Origin: Flavobacterium sp. UBA7665 | Lineage (GTDB): Bacteria; Bacteroidota; Bacteroidia; Flavobacteriales; Flavobacteriaceae | DNA length: 64,000 nt | Assembly (NCBI GenBank): GCA_002483285.1 | Contig: DLHP01000008.1 | Span: forward strand, 75,901 to 139,900 | Reading direction: 5' to 3' | In this document: positions 8,342 to 16,924 of the stretch, piece after piece | Layout of the letters: each line of letters begins with the position of its first letter | How positions within the stretch are numbered: position 1 is the first letter of the stretch | Program-made: the position numbers and the translations under genes | The notes under the pieces: generated by a model | Databases searched by the model: none | The model's input: only the letters and a program-made list of their open reading frames with translations | What the model was told of the DNA's origin: nothing

Positions 8342-10198
8342 ATGAAGATATTGGTAATCCAGCAGAAGATGATTGGCGATGTACTGGTTAGCAGTATCAT
8401 TTGCAACAACCTGCGTAAGGCTTACCCGGATGCGCAAATCGATTATTTGGTTTACGCGTCGACTACTCCGGTGCTCGAAGGCAATTCGGCCATCAGTAAC
8501 CTGATTCTCTTTACCGACAAGCACCGCAACAGCAACCGCGAATTTCTAAAGCTCGCGCTCAAAATCCGCAAGGAAAAATACGACCTGCTCATTGACGCGT
8601 ACTCCAAACTCGAAAGTTGGGTCGTGGTGCTACTCAGTGGAGCCAAGCGTCGCATCTCCTACAAAAAACCCGGACGTGGCTTTCTGTATACCGATAATGT
8701 TCCTTTCGCGACTTTCCCAAAAACCAATATGGGATTGGCTATTGAACGCCGGTTGTCCCTACTCACACCGCTGAATCTCGATATCGAAATCGACCCGCTG
8801 CCCAAACTCTTTGTAACCGAAGCCGAGAACCAACGGGCAATGTCTCTTTTTGAACAGCACGGCGTACGCAAGGACAGAAAAACCGTGATGATCAGCTTAA
8901 TCGGCAGCGAGAAACGCAAGACCTACCCGCTCGAATTCATGGCAAAAATCGTGAACCAAATCGCCGACAGCCACGACGTAAATATCCTCTTCAATTATTT
9001 CCCCAAGCAAATCGAGGACGCGAAAGAAGTATACGACGCCTGCACCGAAAGCACCAAACAAAAGATTTATTTCGATTTATTGGGTGACGATTTACGTTCA
9101 TTCATTGCAATCATGAACAATTGCGATATGATTGTGGGCAATGACGGCGGCGCGATCAACATGGCCAAAGCGCTAGGGAAAGCCTCGTTTATTATCTTCT
9201 CTCCTTGGATTGAGAAGAAAATTTGGGCCACGTTTGAAGACGGCATCCACCATCGCTCGGTACACCTTAAGGAATTCAGGCCCGATTTACTCGATGGTTA
9301 TACAGAAAAACAACTCAAACAACTAACACCTGAGTTGTACCAGGATTTTACACCCGATTTATTCAGTGCGCAACTCGCCGATTTTCTCGAAATCAACCTT
9401 GGCTCGAATGCAAACGAAGTCGACCTCAAGGTAGTGCCGATAAAATTGCCATTGAGCGCGCTCATTATTACCTACAACGAGGAAAAACACATCGCAGAGG
9501 TCATCGACGATCTTGACTTTGCCGACGAGATAATCGTCGTGGATTCCTTTAGTACAGACCAAACACCTCAATTGGTGAAGGCATCTGGAAAAGCGCAATT
9601 AATCGAACACGCTTTCCTCAATTACACTGACCAACGCAATTTTGCCATCGGTGCAGCGAAAAACCAATGGATTTTGTTCCTCGATGCCGACGAACGGTTT
9701 ACGCCTTCTCTCAAGGACGAAGTCATCGACACCATCCAGCAACCCGATGCCAAGGATGCTTATTTGTTCTACCGCAAATTCATGTTCCAGGACAAGGAGT
9801 TGCACTATAGCGGCTGGCAAACTGATAAGATTTTTCGTTTGTTCAAAAAGGACAAGGCCCATTACACCACCGAACGCCTGGTACATGAAAAACTGACTGT
9901 TGATGGTGAAATCGGCAAGCTCAAAAACAAACTGATCCACTTTTCCTATACCGATTTTGAAAGCTATAAGAAAAAGATGGAGAGCTACGGGAAATTTAAG
10001 GCCAGGGAAGCTTTTCTAAAAGGTGTTCGCCCAAATTTTTTAAATGTTTATTTGCATCCGGCGTACAAGTTTCTCTATACGTTTCTGGTCAGGCGCGGTT
10101 TTCTCGACGGTAAAAAAGGGTGGATTATTTGCTACCTCAATGCGTATAGCGTCGCGGTGCGTTATCGCGAACTTAAGAAAATGACTGCCGAAAAGTAA
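8342..10198 (+). CDS. Fused glycosyltransferase GT9 (heptosyltransferase-like) + GT2
   Basis: One uninterrupted frame of 618 codons encodes two glycosyltransferases. Residues 1-345 are a GT9 (WaaF/heptosyltransferase-like) enzyme: MKILVIQQKMIGDVLVSS at the start and the nucleotide-sugar site NCDMIVGNDGGAINMAKALG near 260-280. Residues from about 370 are a GT2 enzyme of the WaaE type: ALIITYNEEKHIAEVI, then DSFSTDQT and LDADERFT. The linker is short. Both types commonly act in LPS core assembly at the cytosolic face of the inner membrane, so a two-step transferase is plausible. The gene opens the polysaccharide locus and abuts the convergent InaA-like gene with no spacer. Confidence 0.85.
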   Translation: MKILVIQQKMIGDVLVSSIICNNLRKAYPDAQIDYLVYASTTPVLEGNSAISNLILFTDKHRNSNREFLKLALKIRKEKYDLLIDAYSKLESWVVVLLSGAKRRISYKKPGRGFLYTDNVPFATFPKTNMGLAIERRLSLLTPLNLDIEIDPLPKLFVTEAENQRAMSLFEQHGVRKDRKTVMISLIGSEKRKTYPLEFMAKIVNQIADSHDVNILFNYFPKQIEDAKEVYDACTESTKQKIYFDLLGDDLRSFIAIMNNCDMIVGNDGGAINMAKALGKASFIIFSPWIEKKIWATFEDGIHHRSVHLKEFRPDLLDGYTEKQLKQLTPELYQDFTPDLFSAQLADFLEINLGSNANEVDLKVVPIKLPLSALIITYNEEKHIAEVIDDLDFADEIIVVDSFSTDQTPQLVKASGKAQLIEHAFLNYTDQRNFAIGAAKNQWILFLDADERFTPSLKDEVIDTIQQPDAKDAYLFYRKFMFQDKELHYSGWQTDKIFRLFKKDKAHYTTERLVHEKLTVDGEIGKLKNKLIHFSYTDFESYKKKMESYGKFKAREAFLKGVRPNFLNVYLHPAYKFLYTFLVRRGFLDGKKGWIICYLNAYSVAVRYRELKKMTAEK

Positions 10199-10966
10199 TC
10201 ACTTCCAGAACTTCAGCAGTTTTTTGTACTTGATTTTGTTGTGGAATTTGACTTGGAATTCGTGCGTTTCGGCCCACATCCTTTCAAAAATTTCGGCTTC
10301 GGGTTTGTCCTTATACCATTTTGCGTATTCATTGCTCATCACAGCCACCATATCCTTTTTAGGAGTCAGGCGTGACAGGTTTTTCATACGCATTTCAAAA
10401 GTCATGGCGTTGTGGAAATTCATGCGGTTCAAATCCACGAGGAAAAATTCGTATTGCCCGTCGGCGGCTTTTTTAATCAATGTATTTCCGGGCGAATGGT
10501 CTAGGAACTCCACACCTTTCTCGTGCAAGCGGAAACAAAATTGCACAAATTGTCGCAAAATGTTATCGTGGTCGGGCCAATTCGGGACTTCTACGAGTTC
10601 ACGAAAAGTGAGTTCGGTCTGTAAATGTTCGCTGATGTAGTAACTTTTTTCAAGGCCGAGAATAGTGAAACGCTCAGCAAATGCAATGGGCTGCGGTGTG
10701 CCGATGCCGTATTCGAGGAGCGTATTGGCAAATTCATAAGAACGCCTCGCTTTGGATTTCCTGAAGAATTTATAGGCAACCTTATTAATAAGGTTCGGAA
10801 CTTTAAACGACTTGATGTTAATGGTTTTACAGTCGAGTTCAAAGAGCTTAATCTTATTGCGCTTGCCATCGCCAAAAAGGATTCCGGTCGTATCAAAATT
10901 GCTGATACAGTGGGAAAGATTGGATTCTTGGTTTTGGAATTTGGGATGTACGTGTAGCTGCATCAA
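10199..10966 (-). CDS. InaA/Kdo-kinase-like lipopolysaccharide kinase
   Basis: A 255-residue protein-kinase-fold enzyme of the lipopolysaccharide kinase (InaA, KdkA/WaaP-like) family. The catalytic loop reads LDHSPGN (Asp156 to Asn161) and the metal-binding DFG equivalent is VDLNR (Asp178). Such enzymes phosphorylate Kdo or heptose in the LPS core on the cytosolic side. It is the last gene on the minus strand of the polysaccharide locus, separated from the upstream GT2 gene by a long inverted repeat, so it may be transcribed separately. Either of the two adjacent Met codons could be the start. Confidence 0.82.
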   Translation of the reverse strand: MMQLHVHPKFQNQESNLSHCISNFDTTGILFGDGKRNKIKLFELDCKTINIKSFKVPNLINKVAYKFFRKSKARRSYEFANTLLEYGIGTPQPIAFAERFTILGLEKSYYISEHLQTELTFRELVEVPNWPDHDNILRQFVQFCFRLHEKGVEFLDHSPGNTLIKKAADGQYEFFLVDLNRMNFHNAMTFEMRMKNLSRLTPKKDMVAVMSNEYAKWYKDKPEAEIFERMWAETHEFQVKFHNKIKYKKLLKFWK

Positions 10967-11004
10967 AGACGATTTCTATGGCAAAAGTAGGTATTTTTTA
11001 AAGA

Positions 11005-11080
11005 CTAACACAGATTTCACGGATTCGACAGATATGAAACAATTTAAAAAATCTGTGGAATCCGTCAAATCTGTGTTTTA
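11005..11080. repeat. Long imperfect inverted repeat
   Basis: Arms at 11005-11033 and 11051-11080 pair over almost 28 bases with few mismatches (core AACACAGATTT against AAATCTGTGTT, and ACGGATTC against GAATCCGT with small differences), leaving a loop of about 17. The outer arm reaches the stop codon of the GT2 gene, so it may act as its terminator. The phrase resembles a dispersed intergenic repeat. Confidence 0.8.
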
Positions 11081-11872
11081 TTTTAAATATTGGTTCACGC
11101 CGTTTTCGATGCGCACAATCTTTTTATCGATCGTTTCCTGCTGTATACGGTCGTTGAGTTCTACATTGTGCTTCGAGTTGGTTTTGTGGTGCAAGTGGTA
11201 AACGATTCCCGCGTAGCGCAGCCGTTTGGCTTTCACGCCCATATTTCCCATTCTAATAACCAGATCGGAGTCTTCCCTACCCCAACCTTCGTAATCCTCG
11301 TTGTAGCCGTTTATCGCGATAAAATCCTCACGCCAGAACGACACATTGCAACCGCGGAATTTCCTGGAAATCCCAGCATGCGGCTTGTACAAGCCAGACA
11401 AAAACGGAATGTGTAAAGTCCGTGTCTTGTTTTTGATTTCTTTCGAGAACATATTGAAATTGGTCAATTGCTTTTGAAAAACAATAGGAACACCTTCTGG
11501 CAGCACATTTACGCGCGATCCATACAAATACACGTCTTTTTGTGCAGCCCGGCAATGGTCTTCGACGAATTTTGGATGCATGATGCAATCGCCATCCACC
11601 TGGATGATGTATTGCACAGAAGTGCCTGCAACCGCCTTATTGAGTATTTTGGATTTGCGAAAACCCTGGTCTTCCTGCCAGAAATGTTTAATCGATACTT
11701 TGCTTATTTTTTGAAATTCGGCAATCAATTGTTTGGTTTCTTCTTTCGAGCCATCGTCGGCAATCAGAATTTCGTCAGGCAACTGGGATTGTGCCATCGC
11801 GCTTTTTAGCACCAAACGCAACGCATCGGGCCAATTGTAAGTCGCGATTAATAAGGCAGAAGTGAATGACAT
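11078..11872 (-). CDS. Glycosyltransferase family 2, chondroitin-polymerase-like
   Basis: A 264-residue GT-A enzyme. The nucleotide-binding IADDGS is at 37-42, the metal-binding QVDGDC at 91-96, and the acceptor-side GYNEDYEGWGREDSDLVIR near 190-210 contains the ED motif of the GT27-like C-terminal domain found in chondroitin polymerase-type enzymes. There is no membrane segment. It follows the unclassified GT-A gene by 3 bases in the minus-strand operon. It transfers a sugar to the surface glycan; which one cannot be told. Confidence 0.85.
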   Translation of the reverse strand: MSFTSALLIATYNWPDALRLVLKSAMAQSQLPDEILIADDGSKEETKQLIAEFQKISKVSIKHFWQEDQGFRKSKILNKAVAGTSVQYIIQVDGDCIMHPKFVEDHCRAAQKDVYLYGSRVNVLPEGVPIVFQKQLTNFNMFSKEIKNKTRTLHIPFLSGLYKPHAGISRKFRGCNVSFWREDFIAINGYNEDYEGWGREDSDLVIRMGNMGVKAKRLRYAGIVYHLHHKTNSKHNVELNDRIQQETIDKKIVRIENGVNQYLK

Positions 11873-11875
11873 CGC

Positions 11876-12784
11876 TTACGAATTAAAGTACGATTCAAAC
11901 TTAGGTTTGTACGTGGGCTTGCTGATTTTGGAGTGCTTGAACCATTGCCCGAAATTGCGAAAAAACAACTTTACCGGCGGAATTTTGAGGTTGGGTGCAT
12001 CAGCCACTAACTTTTTCAAGACCGTTAAATCTTTCGATGGCAAGTAGGCCAAATCCTTCCAGATTTCGGGCTCCAAATAAAATACATCCTTGATTTCTTG
12101 GTAATTGTCCTTGTTGGCCTTTCTCCATTTGTCGAGAAAATTTGGGTTCATTTCATGCTTGTGCGACCAGTTGTTGAGTTTGAGCAGCAACTCCTCCTCT
12201 GTTCTGGCCAAACCTTCGTGCAGGATATAATCTTCTGCGTAAATGATGCGTTCGCGCGTGTTCTTGGCCACTTTGTAATTGGGCCAGTTGGTGGCGAGCA
12301 TTAATTTGGTAGGCTTGTCGATGTAGAGCAAACCGTCGTCGAGGTATTTGTACACGTTGATGTGGAAACCAGCGAGTTGTATCGGGTGTTTTTCGGGATT
12401 GTCGAGGTACGAGTCGTATTTTCGGAGGCGCTTCACGAACTTTTCAAAGTCGATGAAGATTTCGTCAGAATCGACTTGCACGAGCCAATTGCCGATGCCC
12501 ATTTCAAGCGCTAACATATAGCGTTCGCGCGTGTCGTTTTTAATCCCGTTGATTTCAGCCACGTAGAAATTGTCTTTGTAGATGTGGATTTTCTTATCTA
12601 CATCGAAAGCTTCGAGCCATTCGTAAAAACTCGGATCCACCTCGAAATGGTTGCCCGACCAAGTGCGCTGCTCGTGGTCCATGGCCAGGAAAATATTGTC
12701 CGAAAGCGCATAAACCGGCGGAATCGACTTCTTGAGCAACTCGTAATCGTACGACATTAAAAACCCGACTTGTATCTTTTTCAT
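11876..12784 (-). CDS. GT-A-like glycosyltransferase, unclassified family, copy A
   Basis: A 302-residue protein that I do not place in a named family. It is clearly paralogous to the 295-residue product at 21936-22823. Shared landmarks are VGFLxSYDY at 6-14, TWSG at 41-44, NDTRER/NETRER at 83-88, a DxD motif (DSD, 105-107) followed by E, LYIDKP, a histidine-containing segment after the C-terminal third, and NWSHK. The first strand followed by a DxD motif after about 100 residues is what a GT-A fold shows. It lies between two GT2 genes with gaps of 3 and 8 bases, so it is cotranscribed. Confidence 0.7.
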   Translation of the reverse strand: MKKIQVGFLMSYDYELLKKSIPPVYALSDNIFLAMDHEQRTWSGNHFEVDPSFYEWLEAFDVDKKIHIYKDNFYVAEINGIKNDTRERYMLALEMGIGNWLVQVDSDEIFIDFEKFVKRLRKYDSYLDNPEKHPIQLAGFHINVYKYLDDGLLYIDKPTKLMLATNWPNYKVAKNTRERIIYAEDYILHEGLARTEEELLLKLNNWSHKHEMNPNFLDKWRKANKDNYQEIKDVFYLEPEIWKDLAYLPSKDLTVLKKLVADAPNLKIPPVKLFFRNFGQWFKHSKISKPTYKPKFESYFNS

Positions 12785-12792
12785 GGTAAATT

Positions 12793-13620
12793 TTACTTTT
12801 TGGGAACCTTTGGTAAAAATAATAATATTAGGCTTATGAACCCTTTTAAAATTTTGAACGCGAATTTGTGGTCCTTGATGTGCCTGAACTGCAGGAACCG
12901 CTTAGAATTGAGTTCGCTGACTTCTTTGTAATCGTCGGCAAACGCGGGGAAATATTTGGCGATGGTCTGGGATTTCTCTTTGATGAACAACTCAGACGAT
13001 TTTGGGTTCGACGAAATTCCGGTAAAGTCGTAAATCGCGATGGTTTTCTTGAGGTATTTGTAGGGAACATTCTCCTTGCAAATGGTGTAAATAAAGAATT
13101 CCCAATCGGCAGCGATGCGGTAATTCTCGTTGTAATAAAAGTATTGATCAAACAGCGAACGCCTGATAAACGTAGATTGGTGGTTGATCGAACTCGTGTA
13201 AAAGAATGAAAAACTCAGCTTTTCAGGATACGTCTTGAGTCGCTTGGATCTGCCGGGCGTTTCCTTGTAATTGTCACCGTAGTAAATATCGGCTTCACTC
13301 GTGAGCATTGGGATGACGTCTTCAAGCACCGTCTGGTTGTAGAAAATATCGCCACCGTTCATAAAAATCAAAAACTCGCCTGTGGCAGCCTTGATCGCTT
13401 TATTCATCGCATTGAAAACGCCCGAATCTTTTTCGCTTACGGCAATGTCGATGCGGTCTTTGTATTGGTTGATTAGTTCGACGCTGCCATCGGTACTGCC
13501 GCCATCCATGACCACAAATTCGTAATCGCTTGAAGTTTGTGAAAGGACGCTCGCAATGGTTTTTTCAAGACCGGGCTTGTCGTTGTAATTCACCGTGATG
13601 ATGGAGACTTTCTTACTCAT
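12793..13620 (-). CDS. Glycosyltransferase family 2 (WcaA/NGGD type)
   Basis: A 275-residue GT2 enzyme starting at the ATG at 13620, which overlaps the end of the SGNH gene by 8 bases; the Met 12 codons further up would deepen the overlap without adding conserved sequence. Motifs are VSIITVNYND at the N terminus, MDGGSTDGS near 38, and MNGGD in place of a DxD near 90, which is usual in this subfamily. The C-terminal IYDFTGISS and the hydrophobic-basic tail (LILLFLPKVPKK) recur in the product at 16925-17770, so the two are paralogues with perhaps different acceptors. The basic tail suggests membrane association. Confidence 0.87.
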   Translation of the reverse strand: MSKKVSIITVNYNDKPGLEKTIASVLSQTSSDYEFVVMDGGSTDGSVELINQYKDRIDIAVSEKDSGVFNAMNKAIKAATGEFLIFMNGGDIFYNQTVLEDVIPMLTSEADIYYGDNYKETPGRSKRLKTYPEKLSFSFFYTSSINHQSTFIRRSLFDQYFYYNENYRIAADWEFFIYTICKENVPYKYLKKTIAIYDFTGISSNPKSSELFIKEKSQTIAKYFPAFADDYKEVSELNSKRFLQFRHIKDHKFAFKILKGFISLILLFLPKVPKK

Positions 13621-14554
13621 GTCGAGGGATTTTGGCTTCGTATAACAATTCTGCAATCAACATTTGGGTACGGACTTGCACGCCTTTGGTAGACAAATGG
13701 TAAGGCGTGTCGTACATCAGCTCATTCGGGAAACGGTATTTTTGCGGATTCCCGATGACGGTGAAATGGTTGTTGTGATACGCTTTCTCGACTTCCATGA
13801 TTTTGTCGGCACTGTTGTCGTACGAACGCGCTTCGAACGCAGGAAAAGCCAGGATCATACTCGCTCCCTTCGCCTTCACCTTAGTTTCAAAATCCTTGAG
13901 AATTGTGATGATTTCAGGATTAAAAGGCCGGTCGATATGACCAAAGACCAATTCATTGGGCTCACGATTTTCAAGTCGTTTGTAGCAATCGCCGTAGGAA
14001 TTGAACGCATCGCGTAAATAGACTGCATCGCCACCCGAGGTTTTGTATTCAGACGGCATGTATTTAGACACCGCGTAAGCCGGCAGGAATTCGTAAATGT
14101 TTTTGAATTGCTTCCAGCGCAAAGTGTTCACATTGGTATTCCTGACGTCAAAGATGGTCCTGAACAATTCGTTGGCTCCGTAAGCAAAGTCGCCAAACAA
14201 CTGGTCGTACTCGGGAATCACCACCACCACGTCACCAGATTTGATTTCGGGAATCGTATGGTCAAGCATATACACCAAACCGATGGCCGCATGCACGCCG
14301 GTATTGATTGGATTGCGCCCGAGTGAATCCTTGATCGTCTGCGAATCGAGGCTCATGCTCACATTAGAACCACCTACCAGTACGATTCGCGGCTTTTCTA
14401 CGTGCCGCAGCAACGAATCCTTCTTGGGCATAGAGAAAAGCAACGAAGTCTTAGCGCGCGGCGTGGCAGGCAAAGCCAAACCGACGGCCAGTATTACCGC
14501 TAAAATGCTTAGGAACAATAATATTTTGAGCAGAAAGCTTTTCATTGTCGCCAT
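13613..14554 (-). CDS. SGNH-like exported partner of the MBOAT acyltransferase
   Basis: A 313-residue protein with an N-terminal membrane anchor (about 7-28) and a periplasmic SGNH-hydrolase-like domain. Block I is VLVGGSNVSMS with Ser63, and the block V equivalent is DTPYHLS with Asp282 and His286. Proteins of this kind (compare DltD, AlgJ/AlgX) take the acyl group that an MBOAT protein carries across the membrane and place it on a glycan. Its start overlaps the MBOAT stop by one base (TAATG), so the two are translationally coupled. Confidence 0.75.
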   Translation of the reverse strand: MATMKSFLLKILLFLSILAVILAVGLALPATPRAKTSLLFSMPKKDSLLRHVEKPRIVLVGGSNVSMSLDSQTIKDSLGRNPINTGVHAAIGLVYMLDHTIPEIKSGDVVVVIPEYDQLFGDFAYGANELFRTIFDVRNTNVNTLRWKQFKNIYEFLPAYAVSKYMPSEYKTSGGDAVYLRDAFNSYGDCYKRLENREPNELVFGHIDRPFNPEIITILKDFETKVKAKGASMILAFPAFEARSYDNSADKIMEVEKAYHNNHFTVIGNPQKYRFPNELMYDTPYHLSTKGVQVRTQMLIAELLYEAKIPRHE

Positions 14555-15990
14555 TAAAACTGGAAATAAATGAATTGCTGGCTGAGTCCGCGGAATTCAA
14601 AAATAGCGATTACTATTGCGTAATAGAGCGCCCAACGCAGGATTTTTGGCCATTTGAGACCTGTCTTGGCAATCGCATATTGTTCCTCGCGTCCAAACCA
14701 CTCCATGATGACAAAAATCACGAGCAGCCAAACCGTTGAATTTTTAATGTTCTGCGGTTTGGAGAATACTGAAGGCGAGAATATCTCACCGATATATTCA
14801 AAAGCCGCGGTCATATTGTCGGCACGGAAGAATATCCAGGCAAAAACCGTAAGCGAGAACGTAATCACCATCGCGATGATTTCCCTGAAATTGGCAAATG
14901 TGCGGCCTTGCGCCACAATGTCGAGGTTGTTTCGGTTGCTTTTGAAAATAATCGACGGCAGGATGAACAGTGCGTTGAGGAAACCCCACATGATAAACGT
15001 CCAGTTGGCGCCGTGCCAGAATCCGCTTACGAGGAAAATGATGAACGTGTTCCGGATACGCATCCAATTCCCACCTTTGCTTCCGCCAAGCGGGATGTAA
15101 AGGTAGTCTCTGAACCACGTAGAGAGCGAAATGTGCCATCTTCTCCAGAATTCGGCAATGTCCCTTGAGAAATACGGGAACGCGAAATTACGCAGCAAAT
15201 CGATGCCGAACAGACGTGCGGTTCCGAGTGCGATATCCGAATAACCCGAGAAATCTCCGTAAATCTGGAAGGCGAAGAAAATCGCACCTACGATGTGCGT
15301 ACTGCCCGAATATTCGCCCGAGTTGTTGAACACCATATTGGCATACTCGGCGCAATTGTCTGCAATCACGACCTTTTTAAACAATCCCCAAAGGATTTGC
15401 TTGAGTCCGTCTACGGCATTGTTGTAATTGAACTCGCGTTTGCGCTGAATTTGTGGCAACAAATGTGTGGCCCTTTCAATCGGCCCGGCAACCAGCAACG
15501 GGAAGAAACTCACAAACACAGAATAATCAATAAAATTCCTTTCGGGTTTGATGCGGTCTTTGTAGATATCAATCACGTAAGAAAGCCCGTGGAACGTGTA
15601 AAATGAGATACCGACGGGAAGGATGACGTTCAAGGTCCAGAAATCGGCTTTGAAACCCACTGTTGCCAACGCATCGGCAAAAGACTCCGCAAAGAAATTG
15701 TAGTATTTAAAAATCCCGAGGAACCCCAAGTTGATGATGACGCTGAGCCAAAACCAGAACTTCTTCATGGCTTCATTGCGCGCGTCGGCCATCTTGAGCC
15801 CCGTAAAATAATCGAGGAACGTAGAAAACATCAGTAAAAACAAAAAGCGGTAATCCCAACAGGCGTAGAAGAAATAACTCGACACCAACAGCAAAATGTT
15901 CTGGAGTTTCATGTTTCCTTTGGTCCCGAACCAGTATAGCAGGAAAACCAACGGTAGAAACAAGGCAAATTCTATGGAATTGAACAGCAT
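14554..15990 (-). CDS. MBOAT family O-acyltransferase (AlgI/DltB-like)
   Basis: A 478-residue polytopic membrane protein. The family signature with the catalytic histidine, FWHGANWTFIMWG, is near residue 325-335, and the upstream SRDIAEFWRRWHISLSTWFR segment holds the second conserved His. About ten to twelve hydrophobic segments are visible. AlgI/DltB-type proteins acylate exported polysaccharides together with an SGNH-type partner. Here there is a partner gene on either side (13613 and 16074). The usual substrate is an acetyl group from acetyl-CoA, but the sequence does not prove this. Confidence 0.93.
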   Translation of the reverse strand: MLFNSIEFALFLPLVFLLYWFGTKGNMKLQNILLLVSSYFFYACWDYRFLFLLMFSTFLDYFTGLKMADARNEAMKKFWFWLSVIINLGFLGIFKYYNFFAESFADALATVGFKADFWTLNVILPVGISFYTFHGLSYVIDIYKDRIKPERNFIDYSVFVSFFPLLVAGPIERATHLLPQIQRKREFNYNNAVDGLKQILWGLFKKVVIADNCAEYANMVFNNSGEYSGSTHIVGAIFFAFQIYGDFSGYSDIALGTARLFGIDLLRNFAFPYFSRDIAEFWRRWHISLSTWFRDYLYIPLGGSKGGNWMRIRNTFIIFLVSGFWHGANWTFIMWGFLNALFILPSIIFKSNRNNLDIVAQGRTFANFREIIAMVITFSLTVFAWIFFRADNMTAAFEYIGEIFSPSVFSKPQNIKNSTVWLLVIFVIMEWFGREEQYAIAKTGLKWPKILRWALYYAIVIAIFEFRGLSQQFIYFQF

Positions 15991-16073
15991 AATTTGAATT
16001 TAACTATTTATAAATGAATGTTTTACTATTTAATCCAGGTGCAAAATAACAATTCTTAATTGGATTTGGCGGC

Positions 16074-16901
16074 TCAGCGGATTATATTTTTATATCGGTG
16101 TTTGAATTTTTCGGGTTGTTTGAGGTGTGTGCCGTCCTTGAAATACGACTCATCGAGCCACACGATGCTTTCAAAAAAACCTTTAAACTCTTGTTGCAAA
16201 TTGTTATCTATAATCTCTTGCCTATTAAGTAGTTCAACTTCTTTTTTCTTTTTTAAACTTACAGGCGCTGCAACCAATACCAACCTGAAATGATGTTGCC
16301 GGGCAAGCGCCGACATCTTGTGTAAATATTGGGCAGAAATGGGCGATATGAGATTAAAGGTTGGCTTGTCTTTGGTTTCAAATTCGGGCGACCAATTGCT
16401 GGTAAGTACCGCAGGCCAATGCGCAATCGCCGTGAACGGAATTTTAGAAACCTGCTTTTTCACGTCGGGCGTCATCAATGCCATATACTCGCTTCGATAG
16501 AAAGGCTTCACAAAATAATTGTAGGTAAAAATCTGGTCGAGGTTGTTGACGAAACTAAAAGGCGTAAAGAAGACATACGCGGTATCGATGGTGTTGCCCG
16601 CCTTGATGTAGTTGTCAAGCAACACATACTGGCCGGCCATACTGATGGCTTGATTGGAAGTAAGCGAGTTTACGGTGTCGTTCTCCTGGGCACCGTCAAA
16701 CATTTGTTTCCCGACACTGTCTCCAAGTAAAACTTTACGCGCTTTGCTATGCTTTTTGCTTTTTTCTATCGAGAAGTACACCTCGGCTCCCAATACTTTT
16801 TTAACATACCGCTCATTGCGCATCATCAGCAAAGATTTGATCTGGAAAATTGCCAAGGCAACCAGGACGAAAAGAAGCGTTTTGAGCACGAATTGTTTCA
16901 T
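16074..16901 (-). CDS. Second SGNH-like exported protein next to MBOAT
   Basis: A 275-residue protein with an N-terminal membrane anchor (about 5-25) and an SGNH-like domain: block I VLLGDSVGKQMF (Asp61, Ser62) and block V DGTHL (Asp256, His259) near the C terminus. It is not closely similar to the SGNH-like product at 13613-14554. It lies 83 bases before the MBOAT gene on the same strand. It may be an alternative acceptor-specific transferase, or an esterase. There are no cysteines that would suggest disulfides. Confidence 0.72.
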   Translation of the reverse strand: MKQFVLKTLLFVLVALAIFQIKSLLMMRNERYVKKVLGAEVYFSIEKSKKHSKARKVLLGDSVGKQMFDGAQENDTVNSLTSNQAISMAGQYVLLDNYIKAGNTIDTAYVFFTPFSFVNNLDQIFTYNYFVKPFYRSEYMALMTPDVKKQVSKIPFTAIAHWPAVLTSNWSPEFETKDKPTFNLISPISAQYLHKMSALARQHHFRLVLVAAPVSLKKKKEVELLNRQEIIDNNLQQEFKGFFESIVWLDESYFKDGTHLKQPEKFKHRYKNIIR

Positions 16902-16924
16902 TTACAATAGCAATTTCGGGCTGA

